From Aquicoccus sp. G2-2 (lineage in GTDB: Bacteria > Pseudomonadota > Alphaproteobacteria > Rhodobacterales > Rhodobacteraceae), in the NCBI RefSeq assembly GCF_034555965.1, contig NZ_JAYDCK010000002.1, positions 153,586 through 217,585 on the forward strand: a DNA stretch of 64,000 nt, written 5' to 3'. The notes under the pieces were generated by a model, which was given only the letters and a program-made list of their open reading frames with translations, was not told the origin of the DNA and made no database searches. Every line of letters starts with the position of its first letter. Position 1 is the first letter of the stretch. Below are positions 1 to 8,135 of this stretch, in pieces. The position numbers and the translations under genes are program-made.

Positions 1-193
1 GATAGACGCCGGGAAGTTCGGCTGCTGGAATATCTGGCAGCGCGTCGATGGCCTGAAGCAATGCTTGGGCGTGCGCCGCGCGATTGGGGACATCACTTGG
101 TCTTTTGGACCCGCCCCCGCCCTTTGCTTGGAACGGGCGAGGTTGTCCGAGATTGCGAAGGTGGAAGTGCCGAAGGTCTCGTGCCATTGTCAT
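1..193 (-). CDS. S8 family (subtilisin-like) peptidase, 5' part only
   Basis: The reading frame starts with ATG at 193 (an alternative ATG lies at 187) inside the 3' end of the AAA ATPase gene and stays open to the window edge. The 64 visible residues read MTMARDLRHFHLRN, then a glycine run (AKGGGG), then RAAHAQALLQAIDALPD and ELPGVY. From memory this matches the N-terminal region of the large plasmid-borne S8 peptidases that follow an AAA ATPase gene. The catalytic Asp/His/Ser would lie outside the window. The two genes overlap by 101 bp in different frames, which implies tight translational coupling. The identification rests on a short N-terminal segment and the neighbour, so it is probable but not proven. 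Confidence 0.6.
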   Translation of the reverse strand, partial: MTMARDLRHFHLRNLGQPRPFQAKGGGGSKRPSDVPNRAAHAQALLQAIDALPDIPAAELPGVY

Positions 194-1175
194 CGGTCCC
201 TAGTTCTTGGAGCGACCGTCGGCGTTCGAGGGCATCAAGCAAATCCTGTGTCGCAATCTTGTCGGTATCATTCAGAACAGCACGTCGAGCGGCATCTTCC
301 GCCGCTGCCACAACATCGGCCGTTGAGAGGCCTGTGGCAACGTCTATAACCCGTTTCCATCCCATGCGAGCGAGTGAGAAGCCGATCAAACGGCGTTCGA
401 GCGCCTGCCGAATGGCAGGGCCATCGGGCATGACATATGGCAACACGAGATCAAAGCGGCGCAGCACAGCGCGGTCAAGAATTCCCGGCAGGTTTGTAGT
501 GGCAATGACGATCGAAGGCCCGGTATCCTCATCCAGGAACTGCAGGAACGAGTTCAGAACCCGCCGGGCCTCACCGACATCGTTCTCACCGCCCCGGGCC
601 GCGGCCAAAGCGTCGATTTCGTCGAAGAGATAGATACCGCGCGTCGTCTTGACGGCATCGAATATCATCTTCAGCTTCTGCGCTGTTTCACCCATGAATT
701 TTGTGATCAGCCCGTGGAGCATGACCGAAAAGAGAGGGTACTGCAGCTCACCGGCAAGCGCTGAAGCACTCAGGGTCTTGCCGGTTCCGGGAGGACCGGA
801 GAGGAGAACGCGCCGCCGTGGCTTCAACCCTTTCGCCTCGAGCTTTTCGCGCATTCGTGTCTCTACAACGAGATGCGCGAGTTCGCTCTCAATCCTGTCT
901 GGCAAGATGACATCGACGAGGCGCTCGGTCGGATAGGACGCGGCAAGGAACTCCGCCAGATCACCGCGGGGTGTTGCGATAGGAGTGATCGCAGGGGTTC
1001 GCTTCGAAGGCGGCTTCTGTCCCGCTTCGGCCCATTGTCGCAACTGTTCAGCCAGCCGGGTATGTCCCTTCTGCTCTTCAGCCGCAGAGAGTTGCATCGC
1101 CAGATCGTAAAAACGATCAGCGTCCCCTTCTGCGTGGCTCTTGACGAGACCGATGAGTTGTTGGGCGGAAGCCAA
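93..1175 (-). CDS. AAA family ATPase (partner of S8 peptidase)
   Basis: A 360-residue cytoplasmic ATPase. Walker A GPPGTGKT is at residues 127-134, Walker B IYLFDEID at 181-188, sensor-1 Asn in ATTN at about 228, and an arginine-finger pair (LRR) at about 239-240. The N-terminal ~70 residues are helical and resemble a small substrate or partner-docking domain. The C-terminal ~40 residues are Ser/Thr/Pro-rich and disordered. The following gene, overlapping by 101 bp, is the start of an S8 peptidase. AAA ATPase/S8 peptidase pairs are a recurring accessory module on proteobacterial plasmids. The ATPase probably remodels or feeds the protease, but the biological target is not known. A metalloprotease function (FtsH-like) is excluded because no HExxH motif is present. 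Confidence 0.85.
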   Translation of the reverse strand: MASAQQLIGLVKSHAEGDADRFYDLAMQLSAAEEQKGHTRLAEQLRQWAEAGQKPPSKRTPAITPIATPRGDLAEFLAASYPTERLVDVILPDRIESELAHLVVETRMREKLEAKGLKPRRRVLLSGPPGTGKTLSASALAGELQYPLFSVMLHGLITKFMGETAQKLKMIFDAVKTTRGIYLFDEIDALAAARGGENDVGEARRVLNSFLQFLDEDTGPSIVIATTNLPGILDRAVLRRFDLVLPYVMPDGPAIRQALERRLIGFSLARMGWKRVIDVATGLSTADVVAAAEDAARRAVLNDTDKIATQDLLDALERRRSLQELGTDDNGTRPSALPPSQSRTTSPVPSKGRGRVQKTK

Positions 1176-1198
1176 GGTCGAGTTGCTCTTTCTGAATG

Positions 1199-1861
1199 AT
1201 CATTTTCAATGATACTAAGGTCTTTTCTACATTCGAACCCCTCAGCAGACCAGACAATTTGCGCTGTTTGGAAGCAGAGTGTGTCGGTTTTGTGCTCTCG
1301 AGCATCGACTTGGATGCTTGCCTTGCGGCCGCCCCAGCTCGGCTTCGCGTGTCGCAGGGGAGAACGGCCCTTCGGTCCGTCGCGCATTCGGCCATGCGGC
1401 CTCACCGCGGCGTTGCGCCTAGCATCCCGGTTTGCCCGCCTCGCGAGCACGTCCCTCCCCGGCCGCTCTGCCGGACTGCGCTCTGGTCTGTTTTGGCCGA
1501 GGCCAAAACGATCCCGGCGCTTCATCCGTCTCCCGCGTCCGGTCGGTCCGTTTGCCTGCTCGGGTCGGGCAAACCTACCGTCAAAACACACACACATGAG
1601 TGCGGAAGCATATCCTCCGGATGGCCCCCAAATCAGCCCGCGTCAAGGATCGCAAAACTTTTCGGCGAGGGAGGGGCCCATGGCGCGGGGCGGTGCCGTG
1701 CGTGAGGGTGCGCGTGTTTCGGGTGCTGCGCGCAGAAAACTTTTGCGCCCGGCAAGCCGGCGGCTGCGCCGTCCCTGACCCGGGCAGATTCGGAAACCAG
1801 GCATTCGGCCATGCCCCCACACTCACGTGGTGGCCTTGGAACCGAACACTGGAGACCAAAC
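1199..1861. other. Non-coding region with strong hairpins
   Basis: About 660 bp upstream of both the AAA gene (minus) and the DUF2493 gene (plus). No convincing coding frame was found. It holds at least two perfect hairpins: a GTTTTGGCC/GGCCAAAAC stem with a two-base loop at 1490-1509, and GTTTGCC/GGCAAAC arms at 1550-1556 and 1568-1574. Short CA repeats follow near 1585. It should contain the divergent promoters of the flanking genes, but no promoter could be assigned with confidence. Confidence 0.5.
1490..1509. repeat. Perfect 9-bp-arm hairpin
   Basis: GTTTTGGCC at 1490-1498, GA loop, GGCCAAAAC at 1501-1509. The stem is perfect, and there is no T-tract characteristic of a terminator. It could be a protein-binding palindrome or a plasmid structural site. 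Confidence 0.5.
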
Positions 1862-2788
1862 ATGGCTTACGACACCGCTAACACCTACGAGACCATCGAG
1901 CTTTTCGGACTGACCGAGAAGGACGCACAGCTCTCGATCCCGGAGGATCACGTCCTGACCGACCACATCATCCGCGAGAGCTTCGAGGCTCTCGGTCAAT
2001 TGCGCAATACCGGGCTTGAAGCAGAAATCGAACCGCTGGCCCATGGGCTCGCGACGATCCTGCAGCGCCGCAAGGTGGCGCTCGGCAAGGAGGTCGACCG
2101 CACCGCCGACAAGATCGGCGCGCTGGCAAAATCCCACGACGGATCGGAGATCGCCGAGACCGCGCTCGAAGAAGCGCAGGCGCGCTTCCTGCAGCTGCGC
2201 GAGATTGTTGGTGCCATTGAGGTGATGAGCGAGGCTGCGGCGGAATGCTACGAGATCGAGACCGGCCATGCCTTCATCCCGGCAGCGGGCTCGCGCGCAA
2301 GCGTCCGGGCGCAAGAGACCGGGGCGGTCTTCGAGGCGCGGCAGCTCCTAGAGCAGCACGACCGCGAAACCGCCGAGAAGTCGAAAGTCGAGGGGGTGCC
2401 CCTGATCGTCTCGGGTGCCACCGACTGGACCGATGTCGATGTGATCTTCAACACGCTCGACAAAGTTCGCGAACGGATCAAGCAGAACCGCAATCAGGAG
2501 ATCTTCCTCTGCCACAAGGGTGGCAAGCACGGGGCCGAGATGATCGCGGCTCGGTGGGCCCGGGCACGCGGGATAGCACAAGCGCGCTTCGATCCGCGCT
2601 GGTCCGCACACGGACGGGCGGCACCGTTCAAGTGCAACGACGAGATGCTGGACGACAAGTTCGCGGCGACGGGGGTTGTACTCTTCGGCGGCAACGGGGT
2701 CGCGCTGAACCTCGGGCAGAAAGCGGAAGCGAAAGGCCTGACGGTCATGCGGGTTGCGGACCCGGTGAAGAAGGCGTCGCAGGAGTGA
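1862..2788 (+). CDS. DUF2493 domain protein (SLOG-like)
   Basis: Start chosen at ATG 1862 (MAYDTANTYETIELFGL), which has a GGAG-type ribosome site just upstream. The open frame extends 17 codons further but without coding character. The protein is 308 residues. The N-terminal ~170 residues form a helical, acidic region. The C-terminal part (about 185-285) carries the DUF2493 signature: a LIVSGATDWTD strand-turn, then IFLCHKGGKHGAEMIAARWA, matching the nucleotide-binding SLOG fold in which a GGxxGAE-like turn contacts ligand. Members are common on alphaproteobacterial plasmids, and their ligand and role are not established. Its neighbours (SNase, DUF736-like protein, mob genes) are typical plasmid backbone, so the gene is probably part of that backbone rather than of the cargo. 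Confidence 0.8.
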   Translation: MAYDTANTYETIELFGLTEKDAQLSIPEDHVLTDHIIRESFEALGQLRNTGLEAEIEPLAHGLATILQRRKVALGKEVDRTADKIGALAKSHDGSEIAETALEEAQARFLQLREIVGAIEVMSEAAAECYEIETGHAFIPAAGSRASVRAQETGAVFEARQLLEQHDRETAEKSKVEGVPLIVSGATDWTDVDVIFNTLDKVRERIKQNRNQEIFLCHKGGKHGAEMIAARWARARGIAQARFDPRWSAHGRAAPFKCNDEMLDDKFAATGVVLFGGNGVALNLGQKAEAKGLTVMRVADPVKKASQE

Positions 2789-3021
2789 AGAGAGGGGGTC
2801 GCGCTTGGCGCGGCCCTTTCGCTGTTTTCCCAGATGTGTGCGAACCTCGGCGGTATCGCAGTGAGCTCCAGCAACGGGCATCGACAGGCTTGGTGACCGC
2901 AATCCGGCCAATCTGTTTTTGGGAATGGCTGGATGGTATCTCGATGCAATCACAGCTTAATGTGGCCGTGCGGCAGAAGACATTTGTTGCGCAGCTCAAC
3001 ACCCGAACAGGTTTTTCCTCG

Positions 3022-4098
3022 ATGCCTTTTTCTCCGGAACGCACCAAAGAGATCCAATCACGCATTGATGCGCGTTTGCTGTCCGGGCAGGCAAACGATT
3101 GGGAAGTGTCTTTTCTCACAAACATGGCTGAACGGTTTGAGCGTCACGGGACGGAGACGCGCCTGAGCAAAGCTCAGTACGCCAGCCTGCACAAAGTCCT
3201 GAAACTGGAAGGGGAAAAACCGGCCCAGACAAGGGCAGCTGCCGAGGACGGCACTTCGAAACCAGCACCAAAGCGCAGCCCCAGAGCCGTTCAGGCGAGA
3301 CCCCGTTCGATCTCCGTGAGCCGCGCAATCACCGCACCTCGGCGTGCCGTGCGCAAGGCTCAACGCCAAATCATGGTGCCGTTGGTGATCGCTGTCGGGT
3401 TCTTCGCGTTGGTTGGATCATTGTTTGAGACGTCGAATTCGCGATCCACACCCTACAGTCCGTCAGCAATTCCCACATCGCAAACGACAAACACCACTTA
3501 CGTCTATGTGACAGGGACACGTGTCAACCAACGTTCTGAGCCGTCTACCGCGAACGCTGTGATGGGCGTCTTGAGCGAAGGGACTCGCGTCGAAATGCTT
3601 CGCGATGAAGGGCAATGGACCCAAATTCGGTCTAGCTTGGGAGTGGGCTGGATGTCTTCCAGTTTCCTATCGCCGGTCTCGCCACCTGCAGAGCGACCCG
3701 CCTCGCAAGACCGGTCGCTTCGAGCCAGCGATGTGCGGATCATTGATGGTGATACGATTGATATTCGAGGCATGACAGCGAACGTGCGTCTCGTCGGGTT
3801 TAACGCGCCTGAGACATGGAGACCATCCTGCACTGCAGAGCGCCAGGTCGGGGAACAGGCAACAGCGCGTCTTGGTCAATTGGTGCGGGGTGCGGCGTCA
3901 ATTGAATTTGAGCGCGTGGCCTGTTCCTGCCGGCCCGGGACTGAAGGCACGGATCGATGCAATTTCGGGCGGTTTTGTGGCTCGTTGTTCGTTGACGGTC
4001 GGGACGTGGGCAGTACGCTCATTGCTGAAGGTTTGGCCGTGCCATACCGATGTGGCCGCACCAGCTGTCCCCCACTCCCTCAACCCTGGTGCCGATAG
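3022..4098 (+). CDS. Membrane-anchored SH3/thermonuclease protein
   Basis: A 358-residue protein with three recognisable parts. A basic cytoplasmic N-terminus has an RIDARL...NDWEVSFL...RLSKAQY segment (1-60) and an Arg/Pro-rich linker. One membrane helix spans ~117-135 (IMVPLVIAVGFFALVGSLF). A bacterial SH3 domain covers ~159-216, with the typical GTRVNQRSEPSTANAVMGVL and GVGWMSSSFL elements. A staphylococcal-nuclease-like domain runs from ~238 to the end, with IDGDTIDI at 241 and RLVGFNAPE at 256. The Cys-rich tail (CSCRPGTEG, CNFGRFCG, PYRCGRTSCPP, PWC) is typical of the secreted/periplasmic SNase subgroup. A start at ATG 2944 is possible but adds residues without family support. Topology suggests a periplasmic nuclease anchored near the cell surface. 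It may cut DNA during transfer or degrade foreign DNA, which is inference. Confidence 0.8.
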   Translation: MPFSPERTKEIQSRIDARLLSGQANDWEVSFLTNMAERFERHGTETRLSKAQYASLHKVLKLEGEKPAQTRAAAEDGTSKPAPKRSPRAVQARPRSISVSRAITAPRRAVRKAQRQIMVPLVIAVGFFALVGSLFETSNSRSTPYSPSAIPTSQTTNTTYVYVTGTRVNQRSEPSTANAVMGVLSEGTRVEMLRDEGQWTQIRSSLGVGWMSSSFLSPVSPPAERPASQDRSLRASDVRIIDGDTIDIRGMTANVRLVGFNAPETWRPSCTAERQVGEQATARLGQLVRGAASIEFERVACSCRPGTEGTDRCNFGRFCGSLFVDGRDVGSTLIAEGLAVPYRCGRTSCPPLPQPWCR

Positions 4099-4456
4099 CA
4101 AGGGCACTCACCCAACACAGACGACGAATCTTCGCGCGCGGCTGAACGCTGACCCGCTGTGTGGTGCGCGTGACGGATCATTATCCAGATGCATTGGATC
4201 AGAACGAACCAAGCCACCTCAGACCGGTATCGACGGGTGCGAACGCGACTGCAAAGTGGCGGCACAAATTCGGGTCTCTCCTTTTTGCTCATAGATGTGG
4301 ATCGCACGGGGTCGGCCCGTTCGTGCCCTCAGCTCACGCTTCGGCAAGCACAAATACGGCTTCCACGGCTGGCCGCGGACCCTCCGCATTTGCGCTTGCG
4401 ACCGGGCCTCTTGCCCCCGTGCCGGGTGATCCCCATCGCAACAAGGAGTAACCCAA
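4099..4456. other. Non-coding, nothing recognised
   Basis: 358 bp between the nuclease gene and the small DUF736-like gene. No coding frame, RNA gene or repeat was recognised. The last 15 bp hold the AGGAG ribosome site of the next gene. Confidence 0.4.
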
Positions 4457-4663
4457 ATGACCAACCACTACGTCGCCACCGTCCCCGTCAAGTTCACCGA
4501 CACCGATGGCCAGGAGCGCACCCGTTTTCAGCGCGTGGGTGCGATGTTCCGCAACACCCGCAACGGGGATGGCTCGGAGTTCTTCAGCCTCAAGCTCGAC
4601 TTCCCGGTCGCGGTCTCGGAGCTGGTGATGTTCCCGCCGAGCGCAAAGGACCCTCAGGACTGA
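4457..4663 (+). CDS. Small conserved plasmid protein (DUF736-like)
   Basis: A 68-residue protein preceded by a strong AAGGAG ribosome site eight bases from ATG. The sequence MTNHYVATVPVKFTDTDGQE...MFRNTRNGDGSEFFSLKLDFP has the alternating beta pattern and the FxSLKLD end-strand seen in DUF736-type proteins of alphaproteobacterial plasmids (there typically YLSVKLDDP). The function of such proteins is not established. Encoded alone, it is followed by a terminator-like hairpin about 200 bp downstream. The reading frame and ribosome site make it a real gene, while the family link is a weak fold-pattern match. Confidence 0.65.
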   Translation: MTNHYVATVPVKFTDTDGQERTRFQRVGAMFRNTRNGDGSEFFSLKLDFPVAVSELVMFPPSAKDPQD

Positions 4664-4861
4664 ATCCTCTGACGAGGATGGGCAGCCCCAGGACGATCTT
4701 GGGGCGGCCCGATCCCTGTTCCAGGGATGCCGTCACTGGCGTGGGTGATCGCCGGCAGCGACCTCGCCTGGTGGCGGTCGCTGCGCGCTCAACGGACGCA
4801 CTCCCCTCGGAATGATCGGGCCGCGACAGACCGGCCATTCAGCCTCAAGGGGGCCATCCGT

Positions 4862-4892
4862 AAAAACCGGCGGCCGAGGCCTCCCGGTTTTT
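4862..4892. terminator. Candidate bidirectional terminator
   Basis: AAAAACCGG at 4862-4870 pairs with CCGGTTTTT at 4884-4892 around a GC-rich loop that itself contains a GGCC/GGCC dyad. A GC stem flanked by A5 and T5 tracts fits an intrinsic terminator readable on either strand. It lies ~200 bp after the DUF736-like gene. Confidence 0.4.
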
Positions 4893-4899
4893 GCGGCAG

Positions 4900-4919
4900 A
4901 GATTTGGCAAGCCAAATCT
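4900..4919. repeat. Perfect palindrome AGATTTGGC-AA-GCCAAATCT
   Basis: Two 9-bp arms separated by AA, lying just after the terminator-like hairpin and ~320 bp before mobC. It is a possible protein-binding site within the presumed transfer-origin region. Confidence 0.5.
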
Positions 4920-5104
4920 GGCCCTCCTTGACCCTGCCTGTCCGCTCTGTCGGTGGGGTTTGCGCCCGCCCGCGGTTCCGTCCGAACACATGCGTGTTCG
5001 TCCAGACCCTCGGGCGGTGCTGGGGAAGGGGACCCATTGGACAGGTGGGGTTCTTGATGGCGAGGGGACAGGCCCGCGCCCCTGCGGACCGCGGGGGAAG
5101 CGGA

Positions 5105-5189
5105 CACCAAGGCTGCCTGAGACAGAATGCAACGTAAGTATATGATTGACAGCTTGGTATATTATCGTAAGGTAGGGGCAGCCTTGGTG
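5105..5189. other. Candidate origin of transfer (oriT) region
   Basis: A perfect 13-bp inverted repeat (CACCAAGGCTGCC at 5105-5117, GGCAGCCTTGGTG at 5177-5189) encloses 59 bp of much more AT-rich DNA. That segment holds two direct CGTAAG copies (5133-5138, 5166-5171), a GTATAT repeat and a TTGACA hexamer at 5146. The element lies 34 bp upstream of mobC and its relaxase, where oriT normally lies. It could instead be the autoregulatory operator and promoter of the mob operon, or both. No canonical ATCCTG nic site was found. Confidence 0.45.
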
Positions 5190-5222
5190 GAAGGTGGCAG
5201 GAAATAGGGGGTCTTTCTTCGC

Positions 5223-5816
5223 ATGTCTCGTTCAAAACGTCTCACAGATGCGGACCGCATGGAGATCGTTCGCGAGGCTGCGGAAGGTGTGTCGACATCC
5301 GTGTTGGCGGAGCGGTTTGGAGTGTCGCCGCGGGCGATCCAGTATACGCTCAAAGCCGATGCCGAGCGCCAGACGGATGCTGCGATCCCGGTCTCAGCGG
5401 TCAGTGTGAAGGTCACGGCTGCGGAGCTGGCGGCGCTCGATGAGGTCCTGGCGAAAGCGGGGATCGAGAGCCGGGCCGAGGGGCTGCGGCGGCTTATTCA
5501 GGCGGCCGGCGGGGTGTTCGTTCCGGACGCGCAGATGGCAGCCGAGATGGCGCGCTACCGCGCCTCGCTGCATGAGGTCGGCAATGGGGTCGCGCAGATC
5601 GCCAAGCAGATGACGCAGGCCAACCGGCGGGGGCAGGGGGCCGTGGGGGGCACGAGTGCCGAGTTCACCGAATTGCGCCTTGCGCAGATGCGCGGGCTGG
5701 CGCGGTTCATCCTCGATTCTGCTGACGAGATCGATCTGCTCCTGCGCCGCCGTCGGGACGCGATGCAGCTCGAGGCCACAGCCGCCTTGAGGGAGTTTGC
5801 CCATGCGGCTGAATGA
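5223..5816 (+). CDS. mobC: MobC-like relaxosome accessory protein
   Basis: A 197-residue DNA-binding accessory protein of the relaxosome. Residues ~5-45 form a helix-turn-helix (DADRMEIVREAAEGVSTSVL, then GVSPRAIQYTL). Residues ~60-140 match the MobC/ribbon-helix-helix-type region (ALDEVLAKAGIESRAEGLRRLIQAAGG, then VGNGVAQIAKQMTQANRRGQG), where MobC proteins keep a GxNLNQIA-like helix. It probably binds oriT just upstream and recruits the relaxase encoded next. The relaxase ATG lies 14 bp before the mobC stop, so the two are translationally coupled. The gene contains G5 and G6 runs yet its frame is intact, which is relevant to the frameshift pattern elsewhere. Confidence 0.75.
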   Translation: MSRSKRLTDADRMEIVREAAEGVSTSVLAERFGVSPRAIQYTLKADAERQTDAAIPVSAVSVKVTAAELAALDEVLAKAGIESRAEGLRRLIQAAGGVFVPDAQMAAEMARYRASLHEVGNGVAQIAKQMTQANRRGQGAVGGTSAEFTELRLAQMRGLARFILDSADEIDLLLRRRRDAMQLEATAALREFAHAAE

Positions 5817-8135
5817 TGCCGTCCATGCCGTCACGGGCGAGGTCTTCCGGGATGGCTGGAGCCGCGTCCGGGGCTCGATGCAAGGGCTTCACGTTGCCAA
5901 GCAGAGCCAGCTTACGCGCGCGGCAGCAGGGCATCGGCCAGCGGTCTTCAAGGCGATCCGGGGCGGGGGTACGCATACTAAATCGCAGCTTGCAAACCAG
6001 CTCGATTACCTCACGACCAAGTCCACCCATATCGTCGACAGTAGCGGGTTTCTGGATGGCAAGGCGAAGCTCGAGGTGGGTGACATCAAGGACCTGACCG
6101 AGCGCTTTGCCAAGCGGTGGGATGCGGGCTTCAAGCCCAAGCTCGGGCAGACCACCCACATGCTCATGTCCTTCCCCATCGGCACGCGGGGCGAGGATGT
6201 GCGCGACATCGCGACGGATGTGGCGGAGCGCTTCTTCCAGACCGATGAGGGGCATTTCGACTACATCATCGCGGTCCATGAAGACCGCGATCATCCCCAT
6301 GCGCATCTGGTGCTGAACCGCCGCTCGCAAGAAGGCGAGTTCTTTTTCCTCGGGCGCAACCATCGCTTCAACTATGACGATTTCCGCCTTGCCATGGTCG
6401 AGGAGGCGGAGAAGTACGGTGTGCGGCTGGAGGCCACGCGCCGGGTGGATCGCGGGGTTGTGCATTACCCGGCCCGCACCAGCGAAGTTTATGCCGCGAA
6501 GGAAGAGGGTCGCGCACCCCGCGCGCGGGAACGTGTGGGGACCGACCTGACCCGGACGCTGGCGGAAATCGCCAACACCAGAACTGTCTACCACTCGCTT
6601 GCTGCGGAGGCTTCGCGCGAAGCCCACGAGGATATTGCCGCGGCACTCTTCCGCGCGGGCGAGGTGCTGGCGCGCGGCGGGCAGGTGGACCGAACAGGAG
6701 ATGTGTATATGGCAGAGGATCAGAGTTTCGAGGATCTGAGAAGCCTCTATGCGGAGAAGCTCGCGCGGGTGCAGGGCATGATCGCCGAGAAGTCCGACGC
6801 GGAACGTCCTGTGCTGGAAAAACGCCTCATCGAGATCCAGACGCAGGTCCAACACATGCAGCCTCTCGGTTTGCGATCATCCACGCTGTCAGAGACCCCT
6901 CGGAGGGCGGGATCTATTCCGAGGCGAACATCGACACCAACCAGATTGAGCGTCTGGCCGAGCCCGACCTGAGATCGCGCATTGACGTCGCACTACGGGA
7001 CACGGGCATCAGCACATCGCAAGTGGTGGCCCGAATCGAGACCGGCGCTTCGAATGCAGCGCTCGAACATCAATGGATCGCCAATGATCTCTCCAAAGTG
7101 GCTGAGGCGCGCGATCTGAACCTTGAACGCCGCGCCGATCTGGAACAGGCGCGCGACATTCTCAACGATGTGCATGTCGAGCTTGGCACGCTGTTGGAGC
7201 GAGAGAACGTGCTACGCCGGGATGGTGTCGTGGAAGCGGAACCTGTCAGCGAGCGGTTCCATTATCGCCGGGACGCGGTCCGGACGATGGAAGGGACAAT
7301 CCGTCAGGAGATGCGCGCAGACGGCCTGACAGCGCAGCAGATCGAGGATCGGGACTGGGAGGTGGTCTCACGGGCAGAGCGCCGGATCGAGACCGAGCAG
7401 CGCGCGTATCTCGAAGCACACCCGGACCTGCTTGCACGCCCAGGTGATGTGATCGACCGGTCCCAGCCCTACAGGGAGACCATCACCGATGCGGTCCGCG
7501 CCAGAGAGATCACCCGCGAGGTCGACCGGATCATGGAGGGTCGCGACGTCCGCCCGCCCGTTGCAGATGCTGTCACGGATGACTTACGAGCGCGTTATCC
7601 GGACATGCCGTCCCACCTCGCCCGTGGGCTCGGCGCGACCTACGCGGCCGTCGTCGAGATGCGCGACACGGAGGTCATCAATCAGGTCCGCCGAGAAACC
7701 GAGATGCGCGACAGGCTTGGGTCTGGCACGCGCGACGACATCCTCGCAACCCGCGATGAAACTGCGCCGCAATCTGAGCGTGCCGACCGCCTCGCAGATG
7801 AGATTGCGCGTGTCCTGGACCATGAGCGGGCAGGGGAGTTGTCCGCGCCCTTCGAGACGGAAGCCGATCGTGAGGCATTCCGCGAGGAGATCGCGCGGGT
7901 GCTGGATGACCGCCAACTCGACCGGCTCACATCCGGCGATGCCGATGCGCTCGACAAGGTTCTCGAGGACCGCCTCGACCGGCTCTATGTCGCCAAGGTC
8001 TACCTGCAATCGGATGCAGCGACGGCCAATACGGAGGCCTTGCGTCAGGTGGTCGATGATCTAGCCGACACCGAATACGAAAGACACCGCGCGACAGACG
8101 TGGATGGCGAGACCGAGCGGGGTCAGGTCCATTGA
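5803..8135 (+). pseudogene. VirD2/MobA-type relaxase, one frameshift
   Basis: The transesterase that nicks oriT and pilots the strand. It starts at ATG 5803 (MRLNDAVHAVTGEVF), overlapping mobC. The N-terminal ~280 residues hold the relaxase domain, with metal-binding motif III in EDRDHPHAHLVLNRR at about residues 160-173 and an early candidate catalytic region around QLANQLDYLTTKSTH. The frame reads sensibly to HMQPLGLRSSTLSETP, then breaks. The -1 frame continues with SEGGIYSEANIDTNQIE and stays open to 8135, giving a long charged, coiled-coil C-terminal half. Restoring one C in the run at 6896-6899 rejoins both halves into one protein of about 777 residues. The next gene starts over the stop codon. 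If the frameshift is real, mobilisation would rely on the N-terminal relaxase domain alone. Confidence 0.85.

Noticed and set aside
1600..1881. Short frames on both strands before the DUF2493 gene
   Set aside because: Low-complexity, Arg-rich, mutually overlapping frames without ribosome sites. The segment is better explained as non-coding DNA with hairpins.
2245..3021. Long 5' extension of the SH3/nuclease reading frame
   Set aside because: It overlaps the well-supported DUF2493 gene and has the Arg/Gly-rich composition of an out-of-frame shadow. The family-like protein starts at 3022.
5130..5175. TTGACA at 5146 as a sigma-70 -35 box with a TATATT/TATTAT -10 box
   Set aside because: The spacing to either AT-rich hexamer is 6-8 bp, far from 16-18 bp, so no standard promoter can be called although the region may still contain one.
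6993..7175. Separate gene at the frameshift junction of the relaxase
   Set aside because: The -1 frame from about 6899 onward continues the relaxase sequence, so one interrupted gene explains the region better than two genes.
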